Origin: Castellaniella sp034674885 | GTDB taxonomy: Bacteria > Pseudomonadota > Gammaproteobacteria > Burkholderiales > Burkholderiaceae_B | Reading direction: 5' to 3' | DNA length: 64,000 nucleotides | Assembly: GCF_034674885.1 (NCBI RefSeq) | Contig: NZ_JAUCDS010000011.1 | Coordinates: 32,370-96,369 of the forward strand | In this document: positions 16,117-24,908 of the stretch, in pieces | Numbering within the stretch: the stretch's first letter is position 1 | Layout: every line of letters begins with the position of its first letter | The notes under the pieces: model-generated | Databases searched by the model: none | What the model saw: the letters and a program-made list of their open reading frames with translations, nothing else | Told to the model about the DNA's origin: nothing | Made by a program: the position numbers and the translations under genes

Positions 16117-19100
16117 TCAGGCGGCCAGTTCGCGGGCTTGGGCGGCTTGCCACAGTTCGCCCAGGGCGCGGTGGTATTCGGTCGGAGTGACTTTGACGAA
16201 GGCGCGGCGGGCCTGGTTCCAGTCGTCCAGGATTTCCCGGGCGCGGAAGCTGCCCGTATGGCGGAAATGGTTTTCCACCAGACGGCGCACGATGGTCTCG
16301 TCGGTTTCGCGTTCGCTGTCGCGGCTTTGGTGGTGCCAGAACTGGACGTCGCCGGCCTGACGCTGGGTCTCGTGGGGGCTCATGGGCTCGAGTTGCACCA
16401 TATCGCTGTTGCAGCGCCGAGCGAAGACCTGTTCCGGGTCCCAGACGTAGGCGATGCCCCCGGACATGCCGGCGGCGAAGTTGCGGCCGGTTTCCCCCAG
16501 GACGACGACGGTGCCGCCCGTCATGTATTCGCAGCCATGATCGCCGGTGCCCTCGACGACCGCGACGGCGCCGGAATTGCGCACGGCAAAGCGTTCGCCC
16601 GCCACGCCGTTGAAGTAGGCCTCGCCGCCTGTGGCGCCGTAGAGCACGGTGTTGCCGGCAATGATGTGATCCGGGCCAAAGCCCCGGAAGTCATTGGGCG
16701 AGCGCACGATCAGGCGGCCGCCCGACAGGCCCTTGCCGACGTAGTCGTTGGCTTCGCCCACCAGGTCCAGAGTGACGCCGTGCGCGAGGAAAGCGCCGAA
16801 ACTCTGGCCGGCCGCGCCGTTGCACTGGATGTGGATGGTGTCGTCGGGCAGGCCTTCGTGGCCGTAGCGCCGGGCGACTTCACCCGACAGCATGGCGCCG
16901 ATGGTGCGATTGCGGTTGCGCACCGGTGTGATGAAGGAGACTTTTTCCCCGCGTTCCAGGGCGGCCTTGCTGCGCTCGATCAACTGGTGGTCCAGCGCGT
17001 GGGCCAGGCCGTGGTCCTGGACGTCGGTGTGGCGCACGGGATCATCGGTCTGCACCTGGTGGAAGATGCGGCTGAAGTCCAGGCCGTGGGCCTTCCAGTG
17101 CGTGATGCCTTTGCGCATGTCCAGCAGGTCCACGCGGCCGATCAGTTCATCAAAGGTGCGGATGCCCAGCTGCGCCATGATTTCGCGGACTTCTTCGGCG
17201 ACGAAGAAGAAGTAGTTCACGACGTATTCGGGCTTGCCGCTGAATTTCTTGCGCAGCACCGGATCCTGGGTCGCCACGCCGGTCGGGCAGGTGTTCAGAT
17301 GGCATTTGCGCATCATCACGCAGCCTTCGACGATCAGTGGCGCCGTGGCGAAGCCGAATTCGTCGGCGCCCAGCATGGCGGCGATGGCCACGTCGCGGCC
17401 GGTCTTCATCTGGCCGTCGGCCTGCACGCGGATGCGGCTGCGCAGACGGTTCAGCACCAGCGTCTGCTGGGTTTCCGCCAGGCCCAGTTCCCAGGGGATG
17501 CCGGCGTGCTTGATGGACGACACGGGGGATGCGCCCGTGCCGCCGTCGTGGCCGGCGATCACCACGTGATCGGCCTTGGCCTTGGCCACACCGGTGGCAA
17601 CCGTGCCCACGCCGACTTCGGCGACCAGCTTCACGGAGATGGAGGCGCGTTCATTGACGTTCTTCAGGTCGTGGATCAGCTGGGCCAGATCCTCGATGGA
17701 ATAGATGTCGTGGTGCGGCGGGGGCGAGATCAGCCCCACGCCCGGCACGGAATAGCGCAACTGGGCGATATAGTCCGTGACCTTGTGGCCCGGCAGCTGG
17801 CCGCCTTCGCCAGGCTTGGCGCCCTGGGCCATCTTGATCTGGATCTGGTCGGCGCTGCACAGGTATTCGGCCGTGACGCCGAAACGCCCCGAGGCTACCT
17901 GCTTGATGCGCGAGCGCAGCGAGTCGCCGGCCGCCAGCGGGACGTCGGCCACGATCCGGTCCTTGCCCAGGACCGAGGCGAGCGAGTCGCCCTTGCGCAC
18001 GGTGGGCTTGCCGGCACGCATTTCGGCCCGGTAGCGCAGGGCATCCTCGCCGCCTTCGCCCGTGTTGGATTTGCCGCCGATACGGTTCATGGCCACGGCC
18101 AGCGTGGTGTGGGCCTCGGTGGAAATGGAGCCCAGCGACATGGCGCCGGTGGCGAAGCGCTTGACGATTTCCTTGGCGGATTCGACTTCGGACAGTGGGA
18201 TGGCCTGTGCCGGGTCGACTCGGAATTCGAACAGGCCGCGCAGTGTCATGTGGCGGCGCGACTGGTCGTTGATGAGCTGGGCGTATTCCTTGAAAGTGGA
18301 ATAGTTGTTGGCGCGGGTGGCGTGCTGCAGTTTGGCGATGGAATCGGGCGTCCACAGGTGCTCTTCGCCGCGAATGCGGTACGCGTAGTCGCCGCCTTCG
18401 TCCAGGCGGTCGGCCAGCACGGGGCTGGCGCCAAAGGCCGCCTGGTGCGTGCGCAGGGATTCTTCCGCCACCTGGAAGATGTCGATGCCCTCGATGTTGC
18501 TGGGCGTGCCGGTGAAGTATTTCTTCACCAGGCTGCTGTGCAGGCCGACGGCCTCGAAGATCTGCGCGCCGGTATAGGACATATAGGTCGAGATGCCCAT
18601 CTTGGACATGACCTTTTTCAGGCCCTTGCCGATGGCCTTGATGTAGTTTTCCGTGGCATGGGGGATTTTCTCGTCGAGTGTCGAGAGGACCTCCAGGGCC
18701 AGCCAGGGGTGGATGGCCTCGGCCCCGTAGCCCGCCAGCAGCGCGAAGTGGTGCGTCTCGCGGGCGGACCCGGTTTCCACGACCAGGCCGGTCTTGGTGC
18801 GCAGGCCGGCACGGATCAGGTGCTGGTGGATGGCGGATGTGGCCAGCAGCGCAGGGATGGCGACGCGTTCGGCGTCGACCTTGCGGTCGCTCAGCAGCAG
18901 GATGTTGTTGCCGCTGCGCACGGCGTCGGCGGCCGTGGCGCACAGGGATGCCAGGCAGGCTTCGATGCCTTCGCGGCCCCAGGCGACCGGGTAGGTGATA
19001 TCCAGTTCGCAGCAGCGGAACTTGTCGTTGGTCTGGCTGCTGATGTGGCGCAGTTGCGCCATGGCGGCCTGGTCCAGCACGGGCTGGCTGATCTCCAGGC

Positions 19101-20814
19101 GCAGCGGCGGGTTGACGTTGTTGATGTCCAGCAGATTGGGCTTGGGCCCGATGAACGACACCAGCGACATCACCAGCTGTTCGCGGATCGAGTCGATCGG
19201 TGGGTTCGTCACCTGGGCGAACATCTGGCGGAAGTAGTGGTAGAAGGGCTTGGGCCGATCCGACAGGACGGTCAACGGCGCGTCATTGCCCATGGATCCG
19301 ATGGCTTCCTGGCCGGTGCTGGCCATGGGTTCCAGGATGAACTTGATGTCTTCCTGGGTCCAGCCAAAGGCCTGCTGGCGGTCCAGCAGGCTGGCGGAGG
19401 GTTCGGGCAGGTCGTCGGCCTTCAGGACTGGCAGGTCGTCGAGCTTCATGCGCAGGCGTTCGATCCACTGCGGGTAGGGGTGGGCGTTGGCCAGTTGCGC
19501 CTTGATTTCGGCGTCTTCGATGATGCGGCCCTGCTGCAGGTCGATCAGCAGCATCTTGCCGGGCTGCAGGCGCCATTTCTTGACGATGCGGTGTTCGGGA
19601 ATGGGCAGGGTGCCGGCCTCGGAGGCCAGGACCACCATCTTGTCGTCGGTGATCAGGTAGCGGGCCGGGCGCAGGCCGTTGCGGTCCAGCGTGGCGCCGA
19701 TCTGGCGGCCATCGGTGAAGGTCACGGCGGCCGGGCCGTCCCAGGGCTCCATCATGGCCGCGTGGTATTCGTAGAACGCGCGCCGCGACTCGTCCATGTC
19801 CGCGTGCTGTTCCCAGGCCTCCGGGATCATGATCATCATAGCGTGGGCCAGAGAATAGCCGGACATGACCAGCAATTCCAGGCAGTTGTCGAACGTGGCC
19901 GTATCCGATTGGCCTTCGTAGACGATGGGGTAGAGCTTGGCCAGGTCGTCGCCCAGTACGGCGGAGGTCATCACGCCTTCGCGTGCGCGCAACCAGTTGA
20001 AGTTGCCCTTGACCGTATTGATCTCGCCGTTGTGCGCGATCATGCGGTAGGGGTGGGCCAGCGGCCAGGCGGGGAAGGTGTTGGTGGAAAAGCGCTGGTG
20101 GACCATCGCCAGGGCGGAGGCCACGCGGGTATCGGTCAGGTCGCGGTAGTAGACGCCGACCTGGCTGGCCAGCAGCAGGCCCTTGTAGACGACGGTGCGC
20201 ACCGAGATCGACGGTACGAAATATTCCTGGCCGTGTGCCAGCTGCATGCGCTGGATGGCGTGGCTGGCCGTCTTGCGGATGACGTAGAGTTTGCGTTCCA
20301 GCGCGTCGGGCACCATGATATCCGGGCCCCGGCCGATGAACAGCTGGCGGATCACGGGTTCGCAGGCGTGCACCGTGGGCGACATCTCCATTTCGTGGTC
20401 GATGGGCACGTCGCGCCAGCCCAGCACGACCTGGCCTTCGTCACGCACGGCGCGTTCCAGTTCGCGCTCGCAGGCCAGGCGCGATGCGGTTTCCTTGGGC
20501 AGGAAGACCATGGCCACGCCGTAGTCGTCTGGCGGGGGCAGGGCGACGCCCTGGCTGGCCATGTCTTCGCGGTACAGCTGATCGGGGATCTGGATCAGGA
20601 TGCCCGCGCCGTCGCCCATCAGTTCGTCGGCGCCCACCGCGCCCCGGTGATCCAGGTTTTCCAGGATCTTCAGCGCCTGCTGGATGACGGAATGGCTTTT
20701 ATGGCCTTCGATGTGGGCCACGAAACCCACGCCGCAGGCGTCGTGTTCGTATTCGGGGTGATAGAGACCCTGGGCGGCCGGCAGGCCGGGGGGACAGGAA
20801 ATGGGGTGGGTCAT
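16117..20814 (-). CDS. gltB: Glutamate synthase large (alpha) subunit GltB
   Basis: This 1565-residue subunit hydrolyses glutamine at its N-terminal amidotransferase domain and forms glutamate at an FMN domain. The Ntn nucleophile is C27 in EYEHDACGVGFVAHIEG, so a short propeptide would be removed. The FMN/synthase domain contains PGEGGQLPGHKV and GHDGGTGASP, and the [3Fe-4S] cysteines are in MMRKCHLNTCPTGVATQDP. The C-terminal Gly-rich beta-helix follows. The ATG at 20814 is preferred; the frame opens 9 codons further upstream. Transcription into gltD is expected. Confidence 0.97.
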   Translation of the reverse strand: MTHPISCPPGLPAAQGLYHPEYEHDACGVGFVAHIEGHKSHSVIQQALKILENLDHRGAVGADELMGDGAGILIQIPDQLYREDMASQGVALPPPDDYGVAMVFLPKETASRLACERELERAVRDEGQVVLGWRDVPIDHEMEMSPTVHACEPVIRQLFIGRGPDIMVPDALERKLYVIRKTASHAIQRMQLAHGQEYFVPSISVRTVVYKGLLLASQVGVYYRDLTDTRVASALAMVHQRFSTNTFPAWPLAHPYRMIAHNGEINTVKGNFNWLRAREGVMTSAVLGDDLAKLYPIVYEGQSDTATFDNCLELLVMSGYSLAHAMMIMIPEAWEQHADMDESRRAFYEYHAAMMEPWDGPAAVTFTDGRQIGATLDRNGLRPARYLITDDKMVVLASEAGTLPIPEHRIVKKWRLQPGKMLLIDLQQGRIIEDAEIKAQLANAHPYPQWIERLRMKLDDLPVLKADDLPEPSASLLDRQQAFGWTQEDIKFILEPMASTGQEAIGSMGNDAPLTVLSDRPKPFYHYFRQMFAQVTNPPIDSIREQLVMSLVSFIGPKPNLLDINNVNPPLRLEISQPVLDQAAMAQLRHISSQTNDKFRCCELDITYPVAWGREGIEACLASLCATAADAVRSGNNILLLSDRKVDAERVAIPALLATSAIHQHLIRAGLRTKTGLVVETGSARETHHFALLAGYGAEAIHPWLALEVLSTLDEKIPHATENYIKAIGKGLKKVMSKMGISTYMSYTGAQIFEAVGLHSSLVKKYFTGTPSNIEGIDIFQVAEESLRTHQAAFGASPVLADRLDEGGDYAYRIRGEEHLWTPDSIAKLQHATRANNYSTFKEYAQLINDQSRRHMTLRGLFEFRVDPAQAIPLSEVESAKEIVKRFATGAMSLGSISTEAHTTLAVAMNRIGGKSNTGEGGEDALRYRAEMRAGKPTVRKGDSLASVLGKDRIVADVPLAAGDSLRSRIKQVASGRFGVTAEYLCSADQIQIKMAQGAKPGEGGQLPGHKVTDYIAQLRYSVPGVGLISPPPHHDIYSIEDLAQLIHDLKNVNERASISVKLVAEVGVGTVATGVAKAKADHVVIAGHDGGTGASPVSSIKHAGIPWELGLAETQQTLVLNRLRSRIRVQADGQMKTGRDVAIAAMLGADEFGFATAPLIVEGCVMMRKCHLNTCPTGVATQDPVLRKKFSGKPEYVVNYFFFVAEEVREIMAQLGIRTFDELIGRVDLLDMRKGITHWKAHGLDFSRIFHQVQTDDPVRHTDVQDHGLAHALDHQLIERSKAALERGEKVSFITPVRNRNRTIGAMLSGEVARRYGHEGLPDDTIHIQCNGAAGQSFGAFLAHGVTLDLVGEANDYVGKGLSGGRLIVRSPNDFRGFGPDHIIAGNTVLYGATGGEAYFNGVAGERFAVRNSGAVAVVEGTGDHGCEYMTGGTVVVLGETGRNFAAGMSGGIAYVWDPEQVFARRCNSDMVQLEPMSPHETQRQAGDVQFWHHQSRDSERETDETIVRRLVENHFRHTGSFRAREILDDWNQARRAFVKVTPTEYHRALGELWQAAQARELAA

Positions 20815-21020
20815 GGCAGGGCTCGCAAGACGGAATCGCAAATACCACCGTCGTCCGGTGGAATCAGAAAATTACGCTGCCAAACCCCTGTAGACAATAG
20901 GTTTTTATTTGATGCGTCCCTATTTATGATTGATATGCCGATTTATTTCAAATAACGGGGACACATCATATTCTGTGAAAAATAGACCAATTTTGTTTTC
21001 GGTGAACGTTTGATTGCAGG
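20815..21020. other. AT-rich gltB upstream region
   Basis: No gene is seen. The stretch is much richer in A/T than its surroundings (TTTATTTG, TATTTATGATTG, AAAATAGACC) and should contain the gltB promoter on the minus strand. No recognisable activator site was identified by eye. Confidence 0.5.
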
Positions 21021-21021
21021 G

Positions 21022-21056
21022 AAAACCCCGATGGAATCATGAAAAGATTCTTGGGG
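21022..21056 (-). terminator. Intrinsic terminator of the siderophore biosynthesis operon
   Basis: On the minus strand CCCCAAGAATC pairs imperfectly with GATTCCATCGGGG around a 7-nt loop and is followed by TTTTC. It lies 40 bp after the entA stop, where the seven-gene operon ends. Confidence 0.65.
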
Positions 21057-21095
21057 CTATCTGACGCCATCTCGGCGTCTACCGGTCGTGCGGCG

Positions 21096-21962
21096 TCAGC
21101 CTTGGTCCAGGGTGGCGCCGCCGTCCACGCGCAGATCGTGCAGGGTGATGTGGCTGGCCTGATCCGACAGCAGGAACAGCACGGATGCGGCGATTTCGTC
21201 CGGGGTGGCGATCTTGCCCAGCGGGATGCCCAGGCGCCAGTGCGCGGCATCGCCGCGGATGACGGTGTCGCGGGAACTGCCCAGGGCCCACATGGCCTGC
21301 TGCATGGCGGTGTCGGTCGATCCCGGCGAGACGATGTTCACGCGGATGCCGTGCGGCGCGAGCTCCAGGCCCAGGCAGCGGCTGAACTGCGTGACGGCGG
21401 CCTTGGATGCAGCATAGGCGGCCATGCCGGCCCGGGGGGTAGCGGCGGCGTTGGAACTGACGACGACCATGGCGCCGGTGCGACGAGCGCGCAGCCGCCG
21501 GGCCACCGAACGGCAGACGTGGAACACACCCGTGGCGTTGACGTCAAAGCAATGCGCCCACTGGGCGTCATCCAGGTCGACGACTTCGCCCATCTCCAGC
21601 ACGCCTGCCACGCTGGCCAGGCCGTCCAGGGGACCGAGGGCCGCCTCGGCCTGGGCGGTGATCTGTTCCACCTGCGCGGCGTCGCGCACGTCCAGGGTAG
21701 CGGTCCATAGCTTGGGGTGGGCGGGACTGGTGGCCTGGGGCCCGTCCAAGGGGGCTGCCGCATGAAGGGCCTGCAAGCCCTGCGCCTGCAGATCGACGGC
21801 GGACACCCGGGCACCCAGGGCCAGCAGCTGTCGGGCGACGGCCGCGCCGATGCCGCTGGCAGCGCCCGTGACCAGAATGTGACGGTTGTGGAAGTCGCCA
21901 GGCGCCGTCGAGGGGGTGCCGTGCAGCGTGGACGAGGCGGGAGTGCCTGGAATCTGTGTCAT
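21096..21962 (-). CDS. entA: 2,3-dihydro-2,3-dihydroxybenzoate dehydrogenase (EntA-like)
   Basis: An NAD-dependent short-chain dehydrogenase of 288 residues that oxidises 2,3-dihydro-DHB to 2,3-dihydroxybenzoate, the catechol of the siderophore. It shows the Rossmann motif TGAASGIG (about residue 32), the catalytic YAASK and upstream serines in VVVSSNAA, and the family-like PGSTDTAMQ. About 25 residues precede the Rossmann core, so the true start could be slightly internal. It is the last gene of the operon, with a 4-bp overlap with entB. Confidence 0.93.
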   Translation of the reverse strand: MTQIPGTPASSTLHGTPSTAPGDFHNRHILVTGAASGIGAAVARQLLALGARVSAVDLQAQGLQALHAAAPLDGPQATSPAHPKLWTATLDVRDAAQVEQITAQAEAALGPLDGLASVAGVLEMGEVVDLDDAQWAHCFDVNATGVFHVCRSVARRLRARRTGAMVVVSSNAAATPRAGMAAYAASKAAVTQFSRCLGLELAPHGIRVNIVSPGSTDTAMQQAMWALGSSRDTVIRGDAAHWRLGIPLGKIATPDEIAASVLFLLSDQASHITLHDLRVDGGATLDQG

Positions 21963-22630
21963 GCGGTGGTCTCCGGGGGCGTTGATGTCGTGGCCTCGTT
22001 CAATGCGTCCAGGATCTGGTTGGTGTCCAGGCTGGCGCCGCAGTTGCGCGATACGTGGCGAACGGCCATGCGGTGGTCTTCCAGGCTGAAATCCGCGCAG
22101 GCGTCCAGCGCCAGAAAGGGCTGCACGTCCAGCATGAATGCCTCCAGGGCGGTGCTCAGGCAGCCGATGTGCGCGTAGACGCCCGTGATGATCAACTGGT
22201 CGCGACCCAGGTCCGCCAGCTGCTGGCGGAAGTCGGATCGCTGGAAGGCGCTATAGCGCCATTTCGTCAGGATGATGTCCTGCGGGCGGGGTCGCAGGGT
22301 GGGCGTGATGTCCGCGCCGGCCTGTTGGCCTGGGGCGGTCAGGCCCGGCCCCCAGAAATCGTTCAGCAGTGCACGATCGGCGGCTGGCTGCACGGGAGGC
22401 TGCGCGGTGTAGAACACCGGAATGTCCAGAGCATCGCAGCGCGCGCGCAGGCGGGAGATAGCTTCGATCAGCGCCGGAATCGGCGCCTGCGTGACGTCGT
22501 ACTTGCCCAGGAAATAATCCTGCATGTCGTGGATCAGCAGCGCTGCGCGGCGGGCATCGGGCCGCCAGCCCACGCGGTTGTCTACCGGGCCGGCCGGCAT
22601 GGGGTAAGAAGGCAGTGCGGGAATGCTCAT
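21959..22630 (-). CDS. entB: Isochorismatase (EntB-like) without a carrier domain
   Basis: This enzyme hydrolyses isochorismate to 2,3-dihydro-DHB and pyruvate. The 223-residue protein matches the isochorismatase domain only: VDNRVGWRPDARRAALLIHDMQDYF at the start, LTKWRYSAF, and TGVYAHIGCLSTALEAF. Enterobacterial EntB and Bacillus DhbB carry a C-terminal aryl carrier domain of about 80 residues; here the protein stops after the isochorismatase fold, and the carrier is a separate gene at 28918-29169. The ATG overlaps the entC stop as ATGA, which fixes the start. Confidence 0.93.
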   Translation of the reverse strand: MSIPALPSYPMPAGPVDNRVGWRPDARRAALLIHDMQDYFLGKYDVTQAPIPALIEAISRLRARCDALDIPVFYTAQPPVQPAADRALLNDFWGPGLTAPGQQAGADITPTLRPRPQDIILTKWRYSAFQRSDFRQQLADLGRDQLIITGVYAHIGCLSTALEAFMLDVQPFLALDACADFSLEDHRMAVRHVSRNCGASLDTNQILDALNEATTSTPPETTA

Positions 22631-23790
22631 GGGGCGGACTCCAGTCCCAGCGCGTCCAGGATGGTGCGCAGTTTGTTGCCGGTCTCGATGCGTTCCTGTT
22701 CGGGCACCGAGCCGGGGACGATGCCGGCGCCGGCGTACAGGGTCACGGTATGACCTATTGTCTGGGCGCAGCGGATGGCGACCGACCAGATGCCGTCGCC
22801 GCGCGTGTCGCACCAGCCCACGGCGCCGGCGAAGTAGCCGCGATCGAAGGGTTCGATGTCGGCGATGGCCCGGCGGGCATCCTGCGTCGGCAGGCCGCAG
22901 ACCGCCGGGGTGGGATGCAGGGCGATGGCCAGATCCAGAGCGGTGGTGGCGGGGTCGGCCAGTTCGCCGACGATGGGGGTGCCCAGGTGCCAAAGTCGTG
23001 CTGTCGAGGTCAGGCTGGGGCGGGCGGGGATGTCCAGGGTGCGACACAGCGGGCGCAGGACGGCGTCGATGGCCTCGACCACCACGGCATGCTCGCGCAG
23101 GTCCTTGGGCGAGTCCAGCAGGGCCTGCCCGAGGCGTGTGTCCGTCTCGGCGTCCGGGTGGCGGGCGGCGGTGCCCGCCAGCGGGTGGACGTAGACCCGG
23201 CGGCCCTGGCGACGCACCAGCAGTTCGGGGCTGGCGCCCACGAAGTAGGCGCCGTCCGCATCCAGCGGCATGGCATAGGTGTAGCCGTGCGGGTTGCGTT
23301 GCCACAGCCGGCCGATCAGGCAGGGCAGATCGGCGGCCTGGGCCAGCTCCAGGCGCAGCGTGCGGGCCAGGACCAGCTTGCGCAGCGCCGCCTCGTCGTT
23401 CAACCGCTTCAGGGCATCGCGCACGCCCTGTTCGTACTGGATGCCGGTCGGGTGCTCATGGCTGTGCAGGATGGCCGGCAGATGGGCCGTCGGCAGGTCC
23501 TGCGGGGCCTGCGTGCGCATCCAGGCCTGGGGCACCCGCAGTTGGGCCGGGCGGGCGGGGTCGTAGGGCAGCAGCCCCAGCAGCACCGGGGCGGCCTGGG
23601 TGGCCGCCGCTGCGGTCAGCAACTGGGCGGCTTGAGCCCCGACGTCGCCCCGGGTTTCGTGCTGCAGCAGGCAGCCGCGTCCATGAAATACCTTGCCCTG
23701 CGAGGCAAACAGGCAGTCGCCCGGCAAAAAGCCGGACGCTGCATCCGGTTCGACGTCCGGATTGGGGATGACGCGGGTCGGCATGTCCAT
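22627..23790 (-). CDS. entC: Isochorismate synthase (EntC/DhbC-like)
   Basis: A chorismate-utilising enzyme of 387 residues that isomerises chorismate to isochorismate, diverting the aromatic pathway into DHB. Family features are LRKLVLARTLRLEL, ASPELLVRRQGRRVYVHPLAGTAAR, LHPTPAVCGLPTQDA, and the C-terminal YAGAGIVPGSVPEQERIETGNKL. The length equals that of EntC. It starts 2 bp after the beta-propeller lipoprotein gene and overlaps entB, so it is embedded in the operon. Confidence 0.95.
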   Translation of the reverse strand: MDMPTRVIPNPDVEPDAASGFLPGDCLFASQGKVFHGRGCLLQHETRGDVGAQAAQLLTAAAATQAAPVLLGLLPYDPARPAQLRVPQAWMRTQAPQDLPTAHLPAILHSHEHPTGIQYEQGVRDALKRLNDEAALRKLVLARTLRLELAQAADLPCLIGRLWQRNPHGYTYAMPLDADGAYFVGASPELLVRRQGRRVYVHPLAGTAARHPDAETDTRLGQALLDSPKDLREHAVVVEAIDAVLRPLCRTLDIPARPSLTSTARLWHLGTPIVGELADPATTALDLAIALHPTPAVCGLPTQDARRAIADIEPFDRGYFAGAVGWCDTRGDGIWSVAIRCAQTIGHTVTLYAGAGIVPGSVPEQERIETGNKLRTILDALGLESAP

Positions 23791-23792
23791 GA

Positions 23793-24908
23793 TCAGCGGC
23801 GGGCCTCGATGCGGACCAGGCGGTCGCCGCGCGGATCGTTCTTGCTTTGCTTGATCAGCGCCCAGGCGATGCCCTGGGGGTCAATGGCAATGTGGTTGGG
23901 GGCGGAGCCCGTGGCGATCTGCGCCTGGACAGTCCCCGCATCGTTCAGCACCGTGATGGTTCCTGCGCCCCGATTGGCGACGTAGGCCAGGCGGCGCAGG
24001 GGATCGAAGGCCACGTTCAGGGCGCCCGCGCCGGTCGGCACCCGTCGCAGCACCCGGCCGTCGCGCGCGTCCAGCACGGTGACATCCCCCGATTTCTGGG
24101 CGGCGACGTACAGGCGTTGCGCCTGGGCGTCCACGGCGATACCCGAGGCGCCCTGGACACCGGGCACGGCGTGGCGGGCGATCTGGCGGCCGGTGACGGT
24201 GTCGATGGCGAACACCTCGGCGGTGTTCAGGCTGACGGCGTACAGGCGCTGGTGCCCGGCATCCAGGGCCAGGCTCATGAGTTTGGGCATGTCGCCCGCG
24301 CCGCTGACGGTGATGCCTGGCAGCGCCTGCAGCGTGGCCGTGTCGAACACATGGATCGTGTTGCCAGCGGGCGAGGACACGTAGGCGCGGTTGTGGGCGG
24401 CGTCGATCAGCACGTCGCGGGCATGCGGCGTGCTGTCGTCGGGGAACTGCTGGACCAGGGCTAGGTCCGCCTGCCGGTAGATCGCAACCGATCCGCTGCG
24501 GGTGTTGCTGGTCCAGACCTGTCCGTGGGCGTCATCCACGGCGATGCCGTAGGCGGCCTGGATTTGCCCGTCGTGGCGGCTGGCTTGCGCCGCAGGTGTG
24601 ATCGCGGCCGCGATGCGCAGATGGGCCGGGTCGAACTTCGTGACGCGCGATTCGCGCACGGGCGGACGGCCCACGGCGCTGGCAACGTACAGGGCCTGTG
24701 AACGGACGCTGTAGGCGCCCTGGTAGACGCCGGGCACCAGGTCGATGGACTGGGCTTGCAACGTCCATTCGGGCACGGCCGTCGCGGCCGGGGACGCCTG
24801 GGCGGCCGGGTCCTGCGTGGCGCAGCCGGCCGCCAGGCCCAGGATGGCGCCAGCCAGCAGGAGCTTCGCGGCGCGGCGCGGGATGCGAAGGAACGGGTTC
24901 GGAATCAT
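23793..24908 (-). CDS. YncE-like beta-propeller lipoprotein in the siderophore operon
   Basis: The 371-residue protein starts with a lipoprotein signal ending LLLAGAILGLAAGC (lipidated Cys about residue 29), so it is expected at a periplasmic membrane face. The rest is built of repeated blades of the YVTN type, for example RLYAVSLNTAEVFAIDTVTGR, RLYVAAQKSGDVTVLDARDGR and RLAYVANRGAGTITVLNDAG. Such domains resemble E. coli YncE, an iron-repressed periplasmic protein of unclear function. The gene overlaps entF by 4 bp and precedes entC by 2 bp, so it is a true operon member. Ferric-siderophore or DNA binding are possibilities only. Confidence 0.85.
   Translation of the reverse strand: MIPNPFLRIPRRAAKLLLAGAILGLAAGCATQDPAAQASPAATAVPEWTLQAQSIDLVPGVYQGAYSVRSQALYVASAVGRPPVRESRVTKFDPAHLRIAAAITPAAQASRHDGQIQAAYGIAVDDAHGQVWTSNTRSGSVAIYRQADLALVQQFPDDSTPHARDVLIDAAHNRAYVSSPAGNTIHVFDTATLQALPGITVSGAGDMPKLMSLALDAGHQRLYAVSLNTAEVFAIDTVTGRQIARHAVPGVQGASGIAVDAQAQRLYVAAQKSGDVTVLDARDGRVLRRVPTGAGALNVAFDPLRRLAYVANRGAGTITVLNDAGTVQAQIATGSAPNHIAIDPQGIAWALIKQSKNDPRGDRLVRIEARR

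Noticed and set aside
15739..20955. Very long open reading frame on the plus strand opposite gltB/gltD
   Set aside because: It is antisense to two unmistakable genes; its composition (Gly/Ala/Val/Asp/His/Gln rich, no motifs) is that of a shadow frame in GC-rich DNA.
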